Positions 22,440-34,579 of a stretch of 64,000 nt of DNA are shown here, in pieces. The notes below the pieces were generated by a model. The model made no database searches and had not been told where the DNA came from. It worked only from the letters and a program-made list of their open reading frames with translations. Made by a program: the position numbers and the translations under genes. Position 1 is the stretch's first letter. Every line of letters starts with the position of its first letter. Where the stretch lies: assembly GCA_028753945.1 (NCBI GenBank), contig JAPNXP010000002.1, forward strand, positions 7,936,001-8,000,000, written 5' to 3'. The DNA is from Hexactinellida sp. DTS-2022 (lineage: Eukaryota > Porifera > Hexactinellida).

Positions 22440-23560
22440 TAATATGGAACTAAACTCAATAACTCGAGCGAATATTATTCGAATTCAGTTTTGATTGCGG
22501 ATTTGTTATCAGTATAGATAAGGCTAAAACTGATATAACTATGGATTTGATAGGGACATTATTAGTGAAGGTGTGGGTCGAGACTTGATCATGCATTGGA
22601 AATACTTCTAGCCATTTGGTGAAATCATCATGCCACCAGAGGATATTTATTTCTGTTGAATTAATCGACTCTTCCATTACATTAACTGCAATCCGATGCC
22701 CAAGGATTTCCAATTTGAATGCTGACCATAGGTAATTTGGAAGGCATAAGTTGCTTTGCTTTCATGTAATTGTCGCAGGACTTGCAATATTCATGATGTG
22801 TGCTACCATTCCCATCGAGTAAACTACCCTTAATGTTTTTCTGTCTCCATCCTTGATGGCCCGCACAAAGTAGATCATGATTCTGCTATATAAATGCTCT
22901 TAGTTCATTTCACCCGACTATGACTTTTAATGTGAAATCAAATCCTTTCAGGTCAGATTCTCTACATATTTATCTATCCATTGATTTCAGTTGTGTCCAA
23001 TTTGAGTATTCGTATAGAAAAACTCGATTTGCATTAGATGATCATTAGTTCTTCGAGAGAATGTTAGTAATAGTGCCTAATAACGGGTCGTTCTCTTTAC
23101 AGACCATATCAATGCCAGGAGCAAATTGACAAACTGAAGATACTTCATCAGAAACCTTCCTCGACAGAACATCAACATTTTCATTCACTAAGCCACTGCG
23201 ATATTTCACAATGAAAGAAATTCCAAACGCCTGCGCACATCCAGATAGCATACCTTCCACCTTCTGTCCAGAAAGCTAATATAATAGCTTGTGATCCGTA
23301 TTGATTATTGACTTTCATCCACGAAGATAGTGTCGAAATTGCTTCGTTCGTACCGAACACTAAAGCCAGACAATATTTCTTAATCACGCTATTATTCCTT
23401 TCGGCCTTTGTTAATATCCTACTAGCATAAGAATTACAATTTCCTCCCTATTTCACTCGCATCTGTATACACAGTGTATTACACACAAAGTAATTGTCTA
23501 AGGAAGGATAATTCTGACCTGGACTACTCCACAGCGCACTTTTTAGTAATTCAAATGATT
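22440..23560 (-). pseudogene. Ty3/Gypsy pol fragment (RNase H to integrase)
   Basis: Reading leftward, an RNase H-like piece (KKYCLALVFGTN, about 23387-23350) is followed by KYRSGLVNENVDVLSRK (about 23215). Then comes an integrase zinc-finger-like GHQG...HHEYCKSC stretch (about 22860-22770), and finally HDDFTKWLEVFP (about 22630), the first catalytic aspartate region. The order is that of Ty3/Gypsy pol. Frames are broken many times; no LTRs, gag or complete reverse transcriptase are visible. Confidence 0.8.
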
Positions 23561-23689
23561 CTTGACAATCATTAATTTTTTAATAGAATCGATTATATAG
23601 TAAATCTAACTATAATTGGCAAACTGAGATTAGATGAGTCTTCAGCTGACAGTGGCGTGTCTCTTTTAATGGGAAGAAACCAAATTCCA

Positions 23690-23756
23690 AACCGACTGCC
23701 CCGAAACGAGGGGTGCCCCGATACGCGAGTGCCCCGTTACGCGGGGTTCCACTGTA
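23690..23756. mobile_element. pogo/Tigger-like terminal fragment
   Basis: Three diverged GTGCCCCGTTACGCG-type units lead to a GGGGTTCCACTGTA end. No clear partner end was found. Confidence 0.45.
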
Positions 23757-24683
23757 TTCTGTTTTGGGATTTGAAATTAACATACTATCTGTTTGGATAC
23801 CTCACTGGTTTGATCGTTGGGTGTTTCTATAACAATAAATGCACCAATATTATTCATTTTACATTGATTAACGAATAAACACATTAGATATTACATATCA
23901 TTGATTTTACATTGATTTAACGAATAAACACATTAGATATTACATAATTTACATTTTATACTTAACCGCAAGTATTTGAATATTTAATAAACAACTCAAT
24001 CTTTTGAAATTTTAGTCCGATGGACAGTTTTATAATGTTTGTTACATTTTTGGGTCAAATGATGTCAATTAGCGACTGTTTACATCTTAAAGAGAATTTT
24101 CTGTAGTTTAAGATAGCATATGTGTAATAATTGACCATATTTTACCATATAAGATCGGGCACTAAGTAGACAAAAAGTATTATCAAAAACTGAATGAATT
24201 AAATGATAACGATTTCGGAAACCATAAGAGATGTACTAATTATAGACAAATACCTGGAAACTAGAAGAAAAACTTAGACTAGTATGCTTTCAAATGCTCT
24301 AGAAATCTTATTTTATGTTATAAATTTAGCACTTGCAACTTGATACTATTTGAAAACTCGAGTTTTATCTTGGAAACCATAGTTTATGATCGTAATTCAA
24401 ATTATTATATCTTGACTTACAGATGGAATTTGATTGAAATAAATTATATTTCTATGTTCCTTCATTATCCTAGCAACACATATTTAAGAAATTGAGCATA
24501 AACACAGACCTCAAAATTTGAGCTATGATCGCTGATTTTCCCACTGTGTGGGGGACGCCTAAACGCTGTATCGGTAAGCATTTTGACTCCTTGAATCTTT
24601 TGTGCTCGTTGTACTGCATGTTGAGTTTTATTTGTTGAAAATTACTTGTACATTGCAACTTCACACAAAAACATGCTTATGAT
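23757..24683. other. Short direct repeat, otherwise nothing seen
   Basis: A block of about 45 bp (CATTGATT...CGAATAAACACATTAGATA) is duplicated at about 23861-23945. No coding evidence was found. Confidence 0.5.
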
Positions 24684-25078
24684 TACGGCTGAAACGAATA
24701 TTCGAAATGTAACGAACGAACCTTTTTCTAAACGAACGAATATTCGAATATTCGTTCGTTTGGATGACTAAGCATTAAATCAATTTCTAGAGACAAATAC
24801 ATTGGGAAATAGGTTTTTCATAATGTTAGAATGGTATAATAATAGTTACAAAGTGTATTATACACAAGTTCAATAATAATCAGCTAGTTTAAGTGGGAAT
24901 TTATATTTACGATATCTCTAAGCTATACAAAAGTCTTGTTATTGTCCAAAATTAGTTAACGAACATTCGTTTCAATCTAATATTCGTTTCGTAACGAATA
25001 TTCGTTTGCAAACGAACGAATATTCGTTCAATCATTTCGAACGAATATTCGAATATTGGTATATTCGTTTCAGCCCTA
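24684..25078. mobile_element. hAT MITE with ACGAATATTCG repeats
   Basis: TACGGCTGAAACGAATATTC and ATTCGTTTCAGCCCTA ends are flanked by exact CTTATGAT (24676-24683, 25079-25086). Dense ACGAACGAATATTCG repeats sit at both ends. Confidence 0.95.
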
Positions 25079-25159
25079 CTTATGATATTGTCCTCCATAG
25101 GGTTACACTGTGTTAAAGCAATAATTTGTGCCCAATTTATTTACACACGTCACACATTT

Positions 25160-25740
25160 TTTCTTCTCCAATCGAAAGACTTGGCGTCATGTAATTTAGT
25201 AAGTGTTTAAACTCTTGCTCCTAAAACTTCGCATCAATTATAATTTCGATTTCATACTCATCTAATCCAGTTTCATGCGCCTCTTGATTCATCGTAACCT
25301 TGGCAGTATGATATGGTAGATTGTTCTCTAATGGATCATCACGTTCAATGTCGTAATCGGAATTTAATGCTATGAGATCTTCAACACTAAATCAACAAAA
25401 GTCACGTGAACAGGAAACTATAAATGCTCTTCTCATTATTCTAGGTTGCTGGAATTTTCAAGAATCAACAACCATCACGTGACAGGAACTATATATGCCA
25501 TTCTCAAATCGACTATGAAATTGTGATTTTCTGATTTGGAAGTAGGTGCTAAATAAGAGAATATTCAACTTATATATTATTCTTAAATCCTTTTTCAACA
25601 CTAGCAACTTCTCAACCAAGAGGCGGACGAGAATCGAAAAGAAAGCACTGAGATGAGGTCTCAAATGTTTACTTCGCCTCTTACTCAACCAGTCCAATGC
25701 CACAGTATTCTCGAATAAAATCCACATTATTGCTCTTTAA
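25160..25740 (-). other. Unidentified coding-like remnant
   Basis: A reverse-strand stretch at about 25240-25390 reads as an acidic, Asp/Glu-rich peptide (including NQEAHETGLDEYEIEIII). An 89-codon frame lies at 25458-25727. It follows the Helitron N-terminal fragment and may belong to it, but I do not recognise it. Confidence 0.25.
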
Positions 25741-26950
25741 AAGAGCCAAGATGAACTCTGGAGAGCACTCTATATCTCTTTATATCTAATATATATTAAT
25801 GATTGCTGTTATATTATCTCTTGTATATAATAAATAACGAATTAAAGCCCAAATATTTAACCTAAGTTTCACCCACATTTAGTAACAGGTTCTACTGGCA
25901 TGCAATTATGTAGAATTATTAATATAGTTCAGTCGCTGTTGCTCCACTTTAGCAAACGTATACACCAAGTACTGATGAAAGAGTCTGCCAAACATGTGTA
26001 GATAGCTCAAATGACTTCTCACCATCAGACGGGAAGAATAATACTCCAATGCAGTCACATCTACTTTCCCTCTGCTGTGAGGGATTTTCAGATGTCAGCC
26101 ATTATCTCCTGAGGGGAACAAAAGTACATAATGCAAAGAATCATAAGCACAATTTCACTCGGTTATACGCTGTAAACCCCCTGTACGTGATGTAGCACAA
26201 TGTCTCTGCTGGCTACGCCTTCTGAATACCCGTCTCCAGACATGATAACGGCCACCTCTGGGGCAGCAGGGGCGTTATAGCGTCTGGGATCAGGAACACC
26301 ATCAGCTCGGATAATCATCCTAACGTCAGTTCCTCCTTTCGCTCTCATTAGCTCTATTCCGTGCCTGAAGTACTGCACATAAGGATTGACCTCGTGAATT
26401 AGGGCCTGTAGTGCTTTCAGTTCTGGCAGAGATGCCTCTCCCAGATGCCGCTGCCGGTTTCCTATCTCGCCCTCAACTGTCCCATCATGGATGTATTTCT
26501 GGGCAAAGGAGGGAGCCTCTCCCTCTCTGGGTGTCAGCTGTCCGATGTAATGGTGTACAACTCCCTGGATACGGAAGGTGTACACTCCACGTCTCGCGTT
26601 AGCAAGTTGCTTATCGAGGTTTACTCCCAGCGAAGCAAAGGCTAGAGCTGAGTTGTAGGCTCGAATTTTATATCTGATCTCTCTCCCTCGTTTTCAGAAG
26701 TAGTTAGCAGATGCAGTAGCATCTCAGGCGGTGAAACTTAAGGGGGTAGAACCACCTTCCCCTGTCCATAACAGAGGGGGAACTTGTTGTACTTCTTAGT
26801 GCTAGTGGTAAGCTTTTCGCTCTCCCACAAAGTGGACAAATAAATTCCATTGCACCAAAATAATTTTCGTTCATTAGAGTATCGTTAAATTCAGATGCAA
26901 GAACGGAACGCGCAATATTGAGATAACTTTCATTACTATTACCTTTGGTC

Positions 26951-27365
26951 CAGAGTGGACCATGGGTCGATGGGTCATGGGTCATGGGTCAGATGGGTCA
27001 CCTAAATCGATGGGTCAGATGGGTCATGGGTCACGGCTCCGTGACCCATGACCCATGTGGAATTTCAATGTAATTTTCAGTTAAAATACGTTTCACTCAT
27101 CATCATCAATATTATTATAACATTGATGTGCATTGAAATACTAAACGTATTCGACATTGCAACAAGTAGGTTTGTTGAGGTAATTTAAACGGTTATTCTG
27201 TTATTCTGTTAATGTTACACTATAGTATTTAGATATTTAAAATTGTGTGATGGGTCAATGGGTCACTCGATGGGTCATGGGTCAATGGGTCAATGGGTCA
27301 TGGGTCAGAAATGGGATGGGTCAGATGGGTCATGGGTCACCAATGTTGACCCATGGTCCACTCTG
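26951..27365. mobile_element. hAT MITE with ATGGGTCA arrays
   Basis: CAGAGTGGACCATGGGTC and GACCCATGGTCCACTCTG ends are flanked by exact CTTTGGTC (26943-26950, 27366-27373). ATGGGTCA units are repeated many times at 26965-27045 and 27247-27350, with a unique AT-rich centre. Confidence 0.96.
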
Positions 27366-27725
27366 CTTTGGTCCTTAAGGACTGGTATTTTCTTTGATAA
27401 TCTAGACGGGCAATTCGCCTCTCAATACTCTGTTCCTCGAAATGAGACTTTTGATAATCTAGCCGGCGGCTAATTAGTTCTTCACAGCTCTCGCTTAAAT
27501 AGTAAGCTTTCTGATATTCTAGCTGGCGTTCAATACGGGTAGCTCGATCATCTGCACTTTGATTGTCAAAGTGGGATAATTGATATTTTAGTTGTTGACC
27601 GAGACGGGAAGCTCGTTCTTCACCACTCTGTTTACATAATATGCCAGTTGATACACTTTTTGCTTCTCAAGCCTGGCTTGTTTAGCTTCCAATGTTTCAT
27701 TAGTCCTCAAAATTTCCATTCTCAA

Positions 27726-28605
27726 TAGGGCTGTACCGGATATCCGGTTCTAATCCGGTATCCGGTTTATCCGGCCAATTACCGGATATCCGGCCGAAAC
27801 CGGATATGAACAACTATCCGGCCGGATAACTGTCCCAATTGTATTTGTGTATGAATTAAAGAATAACTATCTCTCCGAATATCAAGTGAATTTGCATAGC
27901 TCTAGGGTCATTAACTGTCCATTTTTTCTGTCGTTCTAATGTCTGGTATAGGTTTTCTTGTATAGATATTCTTGTAATAGAATTTAGATAGTGTGTAATA
28001 GCAGAACTAGTTGATTGAAAAAATATTATGATCACCTTGTTGTGAATTTCTACAAGAGGATTTTCATTTATTGTTTTTCTTTGTAAATTTCTAGATGTGA
28101 ATGTTTTATGTGGTTCCACAGTGGTGACGTGCTATATGTTTAGGATTTTTTACCACCGATATATGTATTGGCATCACATTCATTACAGAGTGCTCTGAAA
28201 GAATGGTTATTATATAGTGAGAAAAATGCCAAATTTCACTCATGCTGGGTTTGATAAAAAATGCAACCTTTCAAGCTATAATATATAGGAATCGAAAAGA
28301 AATATGTTATTGAAAAGTTCTTATTTACCATAGGTGAATACGATTGAAAGTATATTCATATACTGTATCAATTGTGGAATCACATAAATTATTTTAGAAG
28401 CCTCCCTAAAATCACAAGCTTAATTTATGGACAATTAAATTATGAATAAGCAGAATTTGTTATTGATGTAATATTATGGTTGTATTTTGTCAAATACATA
28501 TTTAGCCGGATTTCCGGCCGGATTTCCGGCCGGATAACCGGATAATTGAGCACCGGATATCCGGATCCGGCCGGAGTAGAGAATCTCTAATCCGGTACAG
28601 CTCTA
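27726..28605. mobile_element. hAT MITE with TATCCGG repeats
   Basis: TAGGGCTGTACCGGATATCC and ATCCGGTACAGCTCTA ends are flanked by exact ATTCTCAA (27718-27725, 28606-28613). CCGGATATCCGG and GGCCGGAT strings crowd both ends. Removing it rejoins the Helitron frame. Confidence 0.96.
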
Positions 28606-28680
28606 ATTCTCAATGCATCGTTTTTAGTAAAACGTGAAATTGCATTGAGGACCGCGTTTTGTAATTCGGGGCATAGTGAA

Positions 28681-29049
28681 GCTTGTTCGGATTTTTGTTA
28701 GAGTTAGAAGTGAAAATGAAAAAGAAAGTAAGAAAGATTCCAACAAAATGAAACTACTATTTATAATTGAATTAATAATAGTAAAGTGTAGTGTAATATT
28801 CATTGGTCAAATATATTGTCCAGTATTATTTTTGCTTATTTTTAAGCCAATTAAATCACAGTTCATATAGGCATTCTAGACACTAAATCCTTTTATACTA
28901 ATTGAATGCTAGCTGCTAATCCATACTGGAAAACCCTCAAATTTAATAGGCTAAATAGGCTAAAGTTTTTTGTCACCTTTTGAGAGGGAAGAAGAAATTA
29001 TTAATGTGCCGACACAGTTCTAATCTTACTGCCTTTACCATTATTTCTC
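28681..29049. other. No supported feature
   Basis: AT-rich spacer between Helitron and MULE. Confidence 0.35.
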
Positions 29050-29095
29050 CGTAGACGGTGCCCTGGCCACACATTTCTACATTGAGGGGGACGCA

Positions 29096-29250
29096 GGAAT
29101 TTGACCTAAAAAATGCAGGAATTTGATCTAAATGTACGAAGTAAGAATTTGACCTAAAGAAATTTGTGAATTCGGAAAATGACCTAAATTCGAAGTAGGA
29201 ATTTGACCTAAAGAAATTTGGGATGTAGGAAAATGACCTAAAATTCATTT
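29096..29250 (-). repeat. MULE left terminal repeat array
   Basis: It is the reverse-strand version of the array at 31364-31585, with alternating GGAATTTGACCTAAA and GGAAAATGACCTAAA motifs. Open frames here are by-products of the repeat. Confidence 0.9.
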
Positions 29251-29520
29251 TGTTAGGGGTGACCGAATTCTGACTGTGATGTTTGTATTGATTTTGTACT
29301 TGTAGTCATTATTTCTTGTATTACATATTCAATGCCATAATGATTAAGAAATAGTGTCATTGAGTGTGATTATTTACAATACTGAATATTATTTTCCCTA
29401 ATAAAGCAAACCAATAATAACAAATGAGAGGTTTTAATAAGAAAAAGAAACAAATTATAATAATAATTGAGAAGTTGTAAAAAGAAAAGTAAATAAATAA
29501 TAAATTAGAGACAGCTTATC

Positions 29521-31118
29521 TTACTGAAAAATCTTTACTATGCCATTGATTTTTCCCCGACAAATTGGGCAGTCTTGATTTAGGCGATTTATTTCGTTCG
29601 CGCATTTTTCGCTAAAGCCCGCATGTGCAAAACCTTCATGCAAAAGTGAAAAATTATCTTTCCTTTGAAGGAGACATACGTAGCATCTGGAATACGACTC
29701 GAATTCATCGCTTGATGAGTCTATTTCTTCTTGAGACGCAACTTCAGGTGTACTTAATACCCTCTTGTTTCCAATGCCTATGGTTGAAGAAATGCACTTT
29801 AGATACTGGATTGGTGTGTACATGCCATTAAGATATTTTGTTTTGTATTCCGTTCGCCGTTGATTATTCAAGCGAACTTTCGGTTTTGGTGTCCTTGTAA
29901 TAGTTAACCCATTATCCAGCCTTCTTATTTCTAAATCATTATCATTCATTATATTTTCTAATGATGAGAGAAATTTCCAAATGTTAGGATGATTCGTTTT
30001 GATTGATGACTTCAGATTTTTGTGGTATGACTCAGCTCCATTGTTTGTATTAAATTCGTAATAGAATACTGATAAACTTTCACTTCCGTCTATCCAAGTT
30101 TTCAAAAAAACTTTTTAAACGAACCAACAATCTTTAACTCATGATCATTTAATTCTGTTGATAGATTGATAGCTAAATATATCGGACGAATGTCTTCTTC
30201 TGTTAAAAATGGCAGCGACATCAATTGATGGATCCATTTTTTGAATTCTTTGTTGACTTTGTACAGTTTGCAAAGGCCTAATTCTTTAACTTTGTGGTAT
30301 ACAGCTTGTGTAAAATGAAACCAACAACCAACGATGGTTGTATAGGGAAATATAGTCTTGAAGGCATTGCGCGAAGCCTTTTCAAAATCACAAATCGCTA
30401 TAGATGGATTAAATTCTGGAATAAAACTATGAACTGCTGATAATACTGCCGTATAAAGTTCTTCATTTTTTGCGCTCATTAATATATGCAATGCTGGGAT
30501 TACATGGCCTTTATACCGAATAAATATCGTTAGCAATTGATAGAATATACGCGGGACAACTTTAAAAGTAGCGTCAAAGTGAACAGTTTCTGCTTCTTTT
30601 AGTTTAGTTATCATTTGATCACTAGCAAATAATAGAGCTGTTTCATTACCTTCTCTAATTGTCAATCTGTGATTACTAGAGAATGGTGATTGTATCACGA
30701 GTTCAGAGAATTCTTCCGCAGATGATGGTAATTTTGGCAACTCTATCCTACGCCTCTTTGACAAGGTACTCTCAATTGACTTAAATGACAGAGAAGATGC
30801 TCCTGAAGAAGAACGACACTCCATGTTGAAAATCTCTCTTAAATTTTCGGTAGATGTCTCAGCTACTCGTTTTATTCTGTTAGCTAATATGATGGTATCT
30901 GTTTGATGTTCAGTTTGAGAATGATTATGAGTTTTTGTAATTATCAAGAGATTTCCAGTATCCAGTATTTTTGCTGTAGCACTGCATCCATGACTTCTCG
31001 CGAGAGTACATCTAAGATATATCGTTCCATTTGATTCGTTATACTTATTATATCGATACCCATCAGACATATAATTGAGCGAGTTTAGTTTCTTTCCCTC
31101 AACGATTGAGAATTCCAT
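29521..31118 (-). pseudogene. MULE transposase, FLYWCH + DDE + RING, one frameshift
   Basis: The likely start is the ATG at 31116-31118. A FLYWCH-type zinc finger comes first (GYRYNKYNESNGTIYLRC to THNH). The MULE catalytic domain has HFDATFK (first Asp), AICDFEKASRNA (second Asp) and a GCWFHFTQAVYHKV C/H motif. After a frame change near 30104-30112 the third acidic residue lies in NNGAESYH. The C-terminus carries a RING-like finger (CYVC, GFAHAGFSEKC, CPICRGKI) and ends VKIFQ, like IAP/MDM2-type ends. The only break I see is one base in a T7 run, so it is either a very recent pseudogene or a homopolymer error. The RING is unusual for a transposase and would suggest ubiquitin-ligase activity if expressed. 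Confidence 0.85.
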
Positions 31119-31363
31119 TGTTATGATAAGATAGTAAAATTCCAGTGTTATCATAAATTCCAAATTTATCAGCATTTGTACTTGCATATTAATAATTATA
31201 ACACTAAATGTATTAATCATAAACAAGATAGGACTAACAAGATCATTCAATGAAATAATAACGCTTGTAACAATTAATACAAGTCTATAAGAAGCCAATT
31301 ATTATTGTCGGCGAAGTGAAAACTAATCACATTGGTGGCATGCCCGCAACATACTTCCAATTT

Positions 31364-31585
31364 AGTTTATTTTCCTACATCCCAAATTTCTTTAGGTCAA
31401 ATTCCTACTTCGAATTTAGGTCATTTTCCTACATCCCAAATTTCTTTAGGTCAAATTCCTACTTCGAATTTAGGTCATTTTCCGAATTCACAAATTTCTT
31501 TAGGTCAAATTCCTACTTCGAATTTAGGTCATTTTCCGACATCAGTTTTAGGTCGAATTCCGAATTTATTTTAGGTCAAATTCCG
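31364..31585 (+). repeat. MULE right terminal repeat array, 54-bp units
   Basis: Units of 54 bp, about 3.5 copies, each hold two half-repeats (TTTAGGTCATTTTCC and TTTAGGTCAAATTCC). The period is a multiple of three, which explains the open 18-residue repeats in two frames; these are not proteins. Confidence 0.93.
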
Positions 31586-32102
31586 CGTTCCCCATTGAGG
31601 GATGAAACTTGGCATGTAGGTTCGGAGTGACCGTCTAATTTGCACCTGGGATTACGATTTTTGATCAAATAATTTTAACACCTATTTAAACTAATTATGG
31701 CTATTACATGAAATCATACCTTGTGAACTTGATAAAATTTTCATATTGGATAGCTAATTTAATTCTACAACTTTTGGAAAATAAAAAATATACAACTTTG
31801 CGTTAATTTATGCCAAAGATCGGGGTTTAAATTTCTTTATTTACTCACACTTCAGTAAACTGTTAAATCTAATTCCATTGTTTCAACTTGTAATAAATAT
31901 ATTGATTGAACTTGTTAAATCATACACTATTGTTTAAACTTGCGATAATTATATTGATTCCACTTGTGAAATCGAGTCGGCTTCTATTTAATAATTGAAA
32001 ACCAAGATTTTACATTCCACAGTTGCGTAGCCATCTTTTTTATTCGGGGGGGGGGGGCAGGGTAGTTCCAAGCCCATAGTCCCTGGGTTTTCCACTGATT
32101 TG

Positions 32103-32272
32103 AATATATATGTTGCAGCCCAAATGCGAATTTGGCCCGTTCGCCAATGGGCTGGCCCTTTTGCAATTTGGCCAACAAATTGGTCTATTCGCGAATGGGT
32201 CAAGCTAGCTTGGCCCATCTGCGAAATATTCTAAAATATTTTCATTTGGTTTATTAATAATATCCTAACTGT
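32103..32272 (+). repeat. Inverted repeat arm 1 of the large hAT element
   Basis: Inverted match to 34580-34748, about 170 bp with few differences. It contains palindromic TTTGGCC and CGCGAATGGG strings, and both arms show overlapping chance frames. Confidence 0.9.
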
Positions 32273-32291
32273 ATTGGTAATGATTTTAATA

Positions 32292-32511
32292 CAAGGTTGC
32301 AACCGAATACTGATATATTTGGTTGAACCGAATATTATTTGCCGAATAGTCGATATTTGGTTGAACCGAATATTATTTGCCGAATAGTTGATATTTGGTT
32401 GCCCTGATATCAGTATTCTTATTCGGTTACTCAGCCGAATATCAGTATTCGTATTCGGTAGGGCAACTATTCATGAATACTGATATTCGTCGGTTCGAGC
32501 GATTTCAACCT
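32292..32511. mobile_element. CAAGGTTGC hAT MITE, degraded copy
   Basis: CAAGGTTGCAACCGAATA and TTTCAACCTTG ends match the intact copy at 39355-39753. Flanking 8-mers (TTTTAATA, GTTTAGTG) agree at 5 positions only. Confidence 0.65.
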
Positions 32512-32521
32512 TGGTTTAGTG

Positions 32522-33515
32522 ATATTGTTTTGCTGAAATTGATCTCCCATAAAATTGTTTCGGCGGGATCAATTTCTGCAAATTCAACTTTCAATGCAGA
32601 AATTGATCCCCTCTTGCAGAATTTGTTCCACCTTTACATGCATAGTTTAGACAGCCATTGAAAGTGACTTTATATATTTTCAGAACTGAGCATGACTATT
32701 ACTATACTTCAAAGTTTTCCTTTAACTAATTTATCTAGTGAGTATTCCAACACGTTAAGCAATACATACAAGCTAGTGGTCATAGACGCCTTAAACCACC
32801 CGAGCACTCGGGCATGTCCGGGTCCAGAGGAGCTAGCCGAAGCCCGGGTAAATTCCGGGATATAGTAACCTATATAGTTTTGGATCGAACTATGGTCCTC
32901 AAGCGGTTGGCACGGCCCTAGATTAGATTGATCGGGCGGCTCAAAGGGCCAACCCTCGTATTTACGACGCCAATGCTAGTGTTTACCTATTATAACTTTT
33001 GGAAGTTAGTTTGTATTTCAAATATAAATCCATCACTTTAATATAATCCGGACAAACAAACACACACACAAACACAACAATCGAGTTTTAATAATATAGA
33101 TATATGTGGCCGTGTGGATTTATCTGCCCTCCTAGGGTATATGAAAACTCTAAAGTTCTTATACTTATGTTCAGTCAAGGCGGTTACTATTCGAGCAAAT
33201 ACAGGGTATCAATCTACAAGAGACTCCCGCTCACAGTTACCATCAGTACAATATTATATTGCGTCAATGATTTAATTGGTGATTTAACAGTAGCTTGTCT
33301 GTAATATGTTAAAAGGAAAACTAATAATAGACATGCTCAGTTCTGAAAATATACAGTCACTTTCGATGACGGTCTAAACTATGCATGTAAAGTTGGAACG
33401 AATTCTGCAAGAAGGGATCAATAGCTGCATTGAAAGTTGAATTTGCAGAAATTGATCCCGCCGGAAGAATTTTAAATGGGGGGGGGGGGAACAATTTCTG
33501 CAAAACAATATATTG
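32522..33515. mobile_element. Element with arms of about 200 bp in inverted repeat
   Basis: 32522-32720 and 33306-33510 are inverted matches (GTTTTGC end, ATTGATCCC, ATGCATAGTTTAGAC, GAACTGAGCATG). The unique centre holds a GC-richer segment (32779-32960) and a CAAACAAACACACACAC tail near 33050, like non-LTR retroelement 3' ends. That part may be a separate insertion. Confidence 0.7.
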
Positions 33516-33756
33516 GGTTGAATTTATTTGACTTAGATGGCTAATACCAAAAAAAAATCCGTTCTGCCTCCTTTTCTAAACAGGATTTCTACTAGAAATG
33601 AAATTAAGTTAAGTAATCTAGGATTTTGGTTCTGCCTAACGATGAGATTTATTATGTTAATTATTGCTAACCCAGCTCCTGCAAAAAGAATTGTTTATTG
33701 AGATGTAGAACTTTAATACTATTTATAAATCAAATATTTTGCAACCCTGGATTTAC

Positions 33757-33837
33757 CTCTCCATAATAATGGTTTAATGGTGAGAATAAGACCGCGAAGA
33801 TGTATTATTCTCATCTTTAAACCATTATTATGGAGAG
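33757..33837. repeat. 81-bp imperfect palindrome
   Basis: CTCTCCATAATAATGGTTTA and its inverse surround an ACCGCGAAGATG centre. Confidence 0.8.
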
Positions 33838-34171
33838 ATTACACCCAAAGTTAGTAGTAATTACTTTGCAATACAATTTTTACTGAAATAATTAATTGCG
33901 TATAATATACCAACCACAGGTCTCAATTTATTTGAGCTAACAAGCTGAACCTTTAATATAGCTGAACGAGCTATCCTTAAGAATTATTGAGCTATTAATT
34001 AACTATAACTATTGAGCAATGAGAATAACTTACTCAACATAATTCCCAAAACAAATTACAGTAATCACAACCCAAAATGAATTTTAGGCACGCATTATTA
34101 AATAATAGTGTATAATTCACTAGCCACAGGTGAACTCATTAGTAATATTATAGCTTTTTGGGAAGGAAAAG

Positions 34172-34269
34172 GCCGCGAAGCGGCGTTAATTGCATCGCGT
34201 AGTGCCTAACACGAACGAACAAAAGTCGCGAAGCGACTTTTGTGAGAGAGTGATCCGTCGCGAAGCGAC
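34172..34269. repeat. Three mini-hairpins with GCGAAGC cores
   Basis: GCCGCGAAGCGGC (34172-34184), a 21-bp AAAAGTCGCGAAGCGAC hairpin (34221-34241) and GTCGCGAAGCGAC (34257-34269). All share CGCGAAGCG, whose GCGAAGC core is known to form an unusually stable DNA mini-hairpin. Confidence 0.9.
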
Positions 34270-34579
34270 CGAGACCGAAGGGCTCGTAGAGTTAAATGCA
34301 GTAGATACTATCTAGTATAAGTTTTCGTTTATTCATCTTATTATTGACGTATTACTAATTTAGTTTTGTGTACCTTAGTAGTCATCGAAATACAAGCATA
34401 ATAAACTTTTTCGATATACTAGTAACAATAATTATTAAATGGGACGAATAATAAGGAATACCGGTACCACCGTCTGTAAATTGACTAACTTCATGATTAC
34501 TCCGCGATCCGGGGTGTATCGGGATTCGGTAATAATATTATCAGCATAATACGTAATAGTTAAGTGTTGCTATTTGGAT

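Larger units (their letters stand above)
25900..28680 (-). pseudogene. Helitron replicase N-terminal region, interrupted
   Basis: The frame runs leftward. It begins near 28674 with NAVLNAISRFTKND and continues with NETLEAKQARLEKQ, an Arg/Glu-rich repeat typical of Helitron N-termini. A zinc-finger-like EFICPLCG follows (about 26840). The 140-codon open stretch 26163-26585 is a classic Helitron_like_N domain (YTFRIQGVVHHYIGQL, GVPDPRRYNAPAAPEVAV). Degraded sequence to about 25900 shows the expected DVTALEYYSSR and FHQYLV segments. hAT MITEs at 27726-28605 and 26951-27365 split it. Stops and frameshifts are frequent from 27470 to 27700 and after 26160. Confidence 0.87.
29050..31640 (-). mobile_element. 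MULE (Mutator-like) element
   Basis: A MULE transposase gene is bracketed by inverted arrays of TTTAGGTCAAATTCC-type repeats (29096-29250 and 31364-31585). Outside the arrays a weaker inverted match remains (TAGACGGT and TTGAGGGG blocks). I could not find a certain 8-10-bp target duplication, so the outer limits are approximate. Confidence 0.8.

Noticed and set aside
31364..31585. CRISPR-like array
   Set aside because: The repeats are contiguous without unique spacers, lie in a eukaryotic transposon and have an inverted partner array.
31316..31630. Two overlapping open frames of 18-residue repeats
   Set aside because: They come from a 54-bp repeat whose length is a multiple of three, in the terminal array of a MULE; the mirror frame at 28973-29248 is the same artefact.
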